From Chitinivibrionales bacterium (GTDB lineage: Bacteria > Fibrobacterota > Chitinivibrionia > Chitinivibrionales > JANQEN01): DNA of 7,084 nt. The stretch lies in assembly GCA_030593665.1 (NCBI GenBank), contig JAUVGS010000107.1:1-7084 (forward strand), written 5' to 3'. The translations under genes and the position numbers were made by a program. Within the stretch, counting starts at the first letter, position 1. Each line of letters opens with the position of its first letter. Below the pieces are notes generated by a model. It ran no database searches and was not told where the DNA came from. It worked only from the letters and a program-made list of their open reading frames with translations. Positions 6,590 to 7,084 of the stretch are shown one piece after another.

Positions 6590-7084
6590 AAAACTTTCTG
6601 GTTGTTATTGATGTCGGATCATTAGCCCCGGTGCCGCCATATATTGTTAATGAAACTCCCCACAAGTAAACACCCGACGTAAGCGGCACAAGCGATGCGG
6701 GAAGAGACTCGGTATAGTTTTTACCCTCACTGGGTATGTGTTGCTGTTTGGCGGTATCTGAAGCCCAGAGTAACACGGTGCTTTTCCAGATTTGCGTAGA
6801 TATATCACAAGGCCCGAGTTGTATCGATGGAACCAGCCAGCGGAAAACAATATTTGATAACGTATCTTCCAGCGTATCATTTTCATAGGGTTGTATAAGA
6901 GTTATCACCCGCGCAAGATCAATACCGAACACGGCGGAGGTGTCTCCGGCCCGTCCGAGGCTGTCAACGGCAAAAATCCGGTAGGAGATGAGATGCTCAC
7001 GGGTGCGGTCTTCAAGATTGAAAAAATATACCGGATCATAGTTGTCACGTACCGTATTCGGTATGTTGGTAATAGGTATTGGAA
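6579..7084 (-). CDS. Secreted or surface beta-sandwich (Fn3/Ig-like) protein, C-terminal part
   Basis: Only the last 167 residues are in the window; the start lies beyond the right edge. The frame stays open from the edge to TAA at 6579-6581. The GTG at 6930-6932 is only an internal codon, because the protein upstream of it continues with good sense (FNLEDRTREH, SYRIFAVDSLGRAGDTSA). The visible part looks like two beta-sandwich modules of fibronectin-III or Ig type. The first ends in the YRIFAVDSLGRAGD strand pattern. The second runs from about IQPYENDTLEDT through IVFRWLVPS and GVYLWGVSL to the last residues RKFYVK. I see no catalytic motif, no membrane anchor and no T9SS-type C-terminal domain. 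The N-terminus, which would show a signal peptide or lipobox, is missing. Its last codons overlap the PorU-like gene by 11 bases, so the two are almost certainly made from one mRNA. A role as an envelope or surface partner of that peptidase is inference from context and fold; I do not recognise the family. Confidence 0.75.
   Translation of the reverse strand, partial: PIPITNIPNTVRDNYDPVYFFNLEDRTREHLISYRIFAVDSLGRAGDTSAVFGIDLARVITLIQPYENDTLEDTLSNIVFRWLVPSIQLGPCDISTQIWKSTVLLWASDTAKQQHIPSEGKNYTESLPASLVPLTSGVYLWGVSLTIYGGTGANDPTSITTRKFYVK

Overview
The window reads as a fragment of a Gram-negative chromosome that carries a type IX secretion system (T9SS). The key evidence is a very large exported peptidase C25 (gingipain-type) protein. 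It has an N-terminal signal peptide, a PorU-like N-terminal region, an intact His/Cys catalytic pair and a C-terminal FlgD-like/T9SS sorting-type domain. T9SS is known from Bacteroidota, Fibrobacterota, Ignavibacteria and related phyla. The coupling of a multi-Ig, CARDB-containing C25 protein with an HDOD signalling protein next door fits a non-Bacteroidota lineage such as Fibrobacterota/Chitinivibrionia. That placement is inference only; nothing in the window is a taxonomic marker I can read with certainty.

Layout, left to right: positions 1-288 hold no complete gene, but contain a striking 59-base, nearly perfect hairpin (61-119) and some weaker repeats. From 289 to 1212 on the + strand there is a stand-alone HDOD-domain protein. 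It ends only 2 bases from the end of the next gene, which points the other way. The rest, 1215-7084, is a tight minus-strand operon read from right to left. It starts with a secreted or surface beta-sandwich protein cut by the right window edge (6579-7084), then the giant PorU-like C25 peptidase (1901-6589), then the 16S rRNA methyltransferase RsmI (1215-1901). The three frames overlap (11 bases, then 1 base), which suggests translational coupling.

Functionally, the first two operon genes point to export and cell-surface processing: a PorU-like sortase or C25 surface protease, and an extracytoplasmic partner. RsmI is a housekeeping ribosome-maturation gene that appears to be carried along. 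The HDOD gene is probably a separate transcription unit with a signalling role. I see no tRNA or rRNA gene, no CRISPR array and no insertion sequence. I find no clearly novel system; the most notable items are the hairpin, the extended PorU-like architecture in a coupled operon, and a run of seven G in the peptidase gene.
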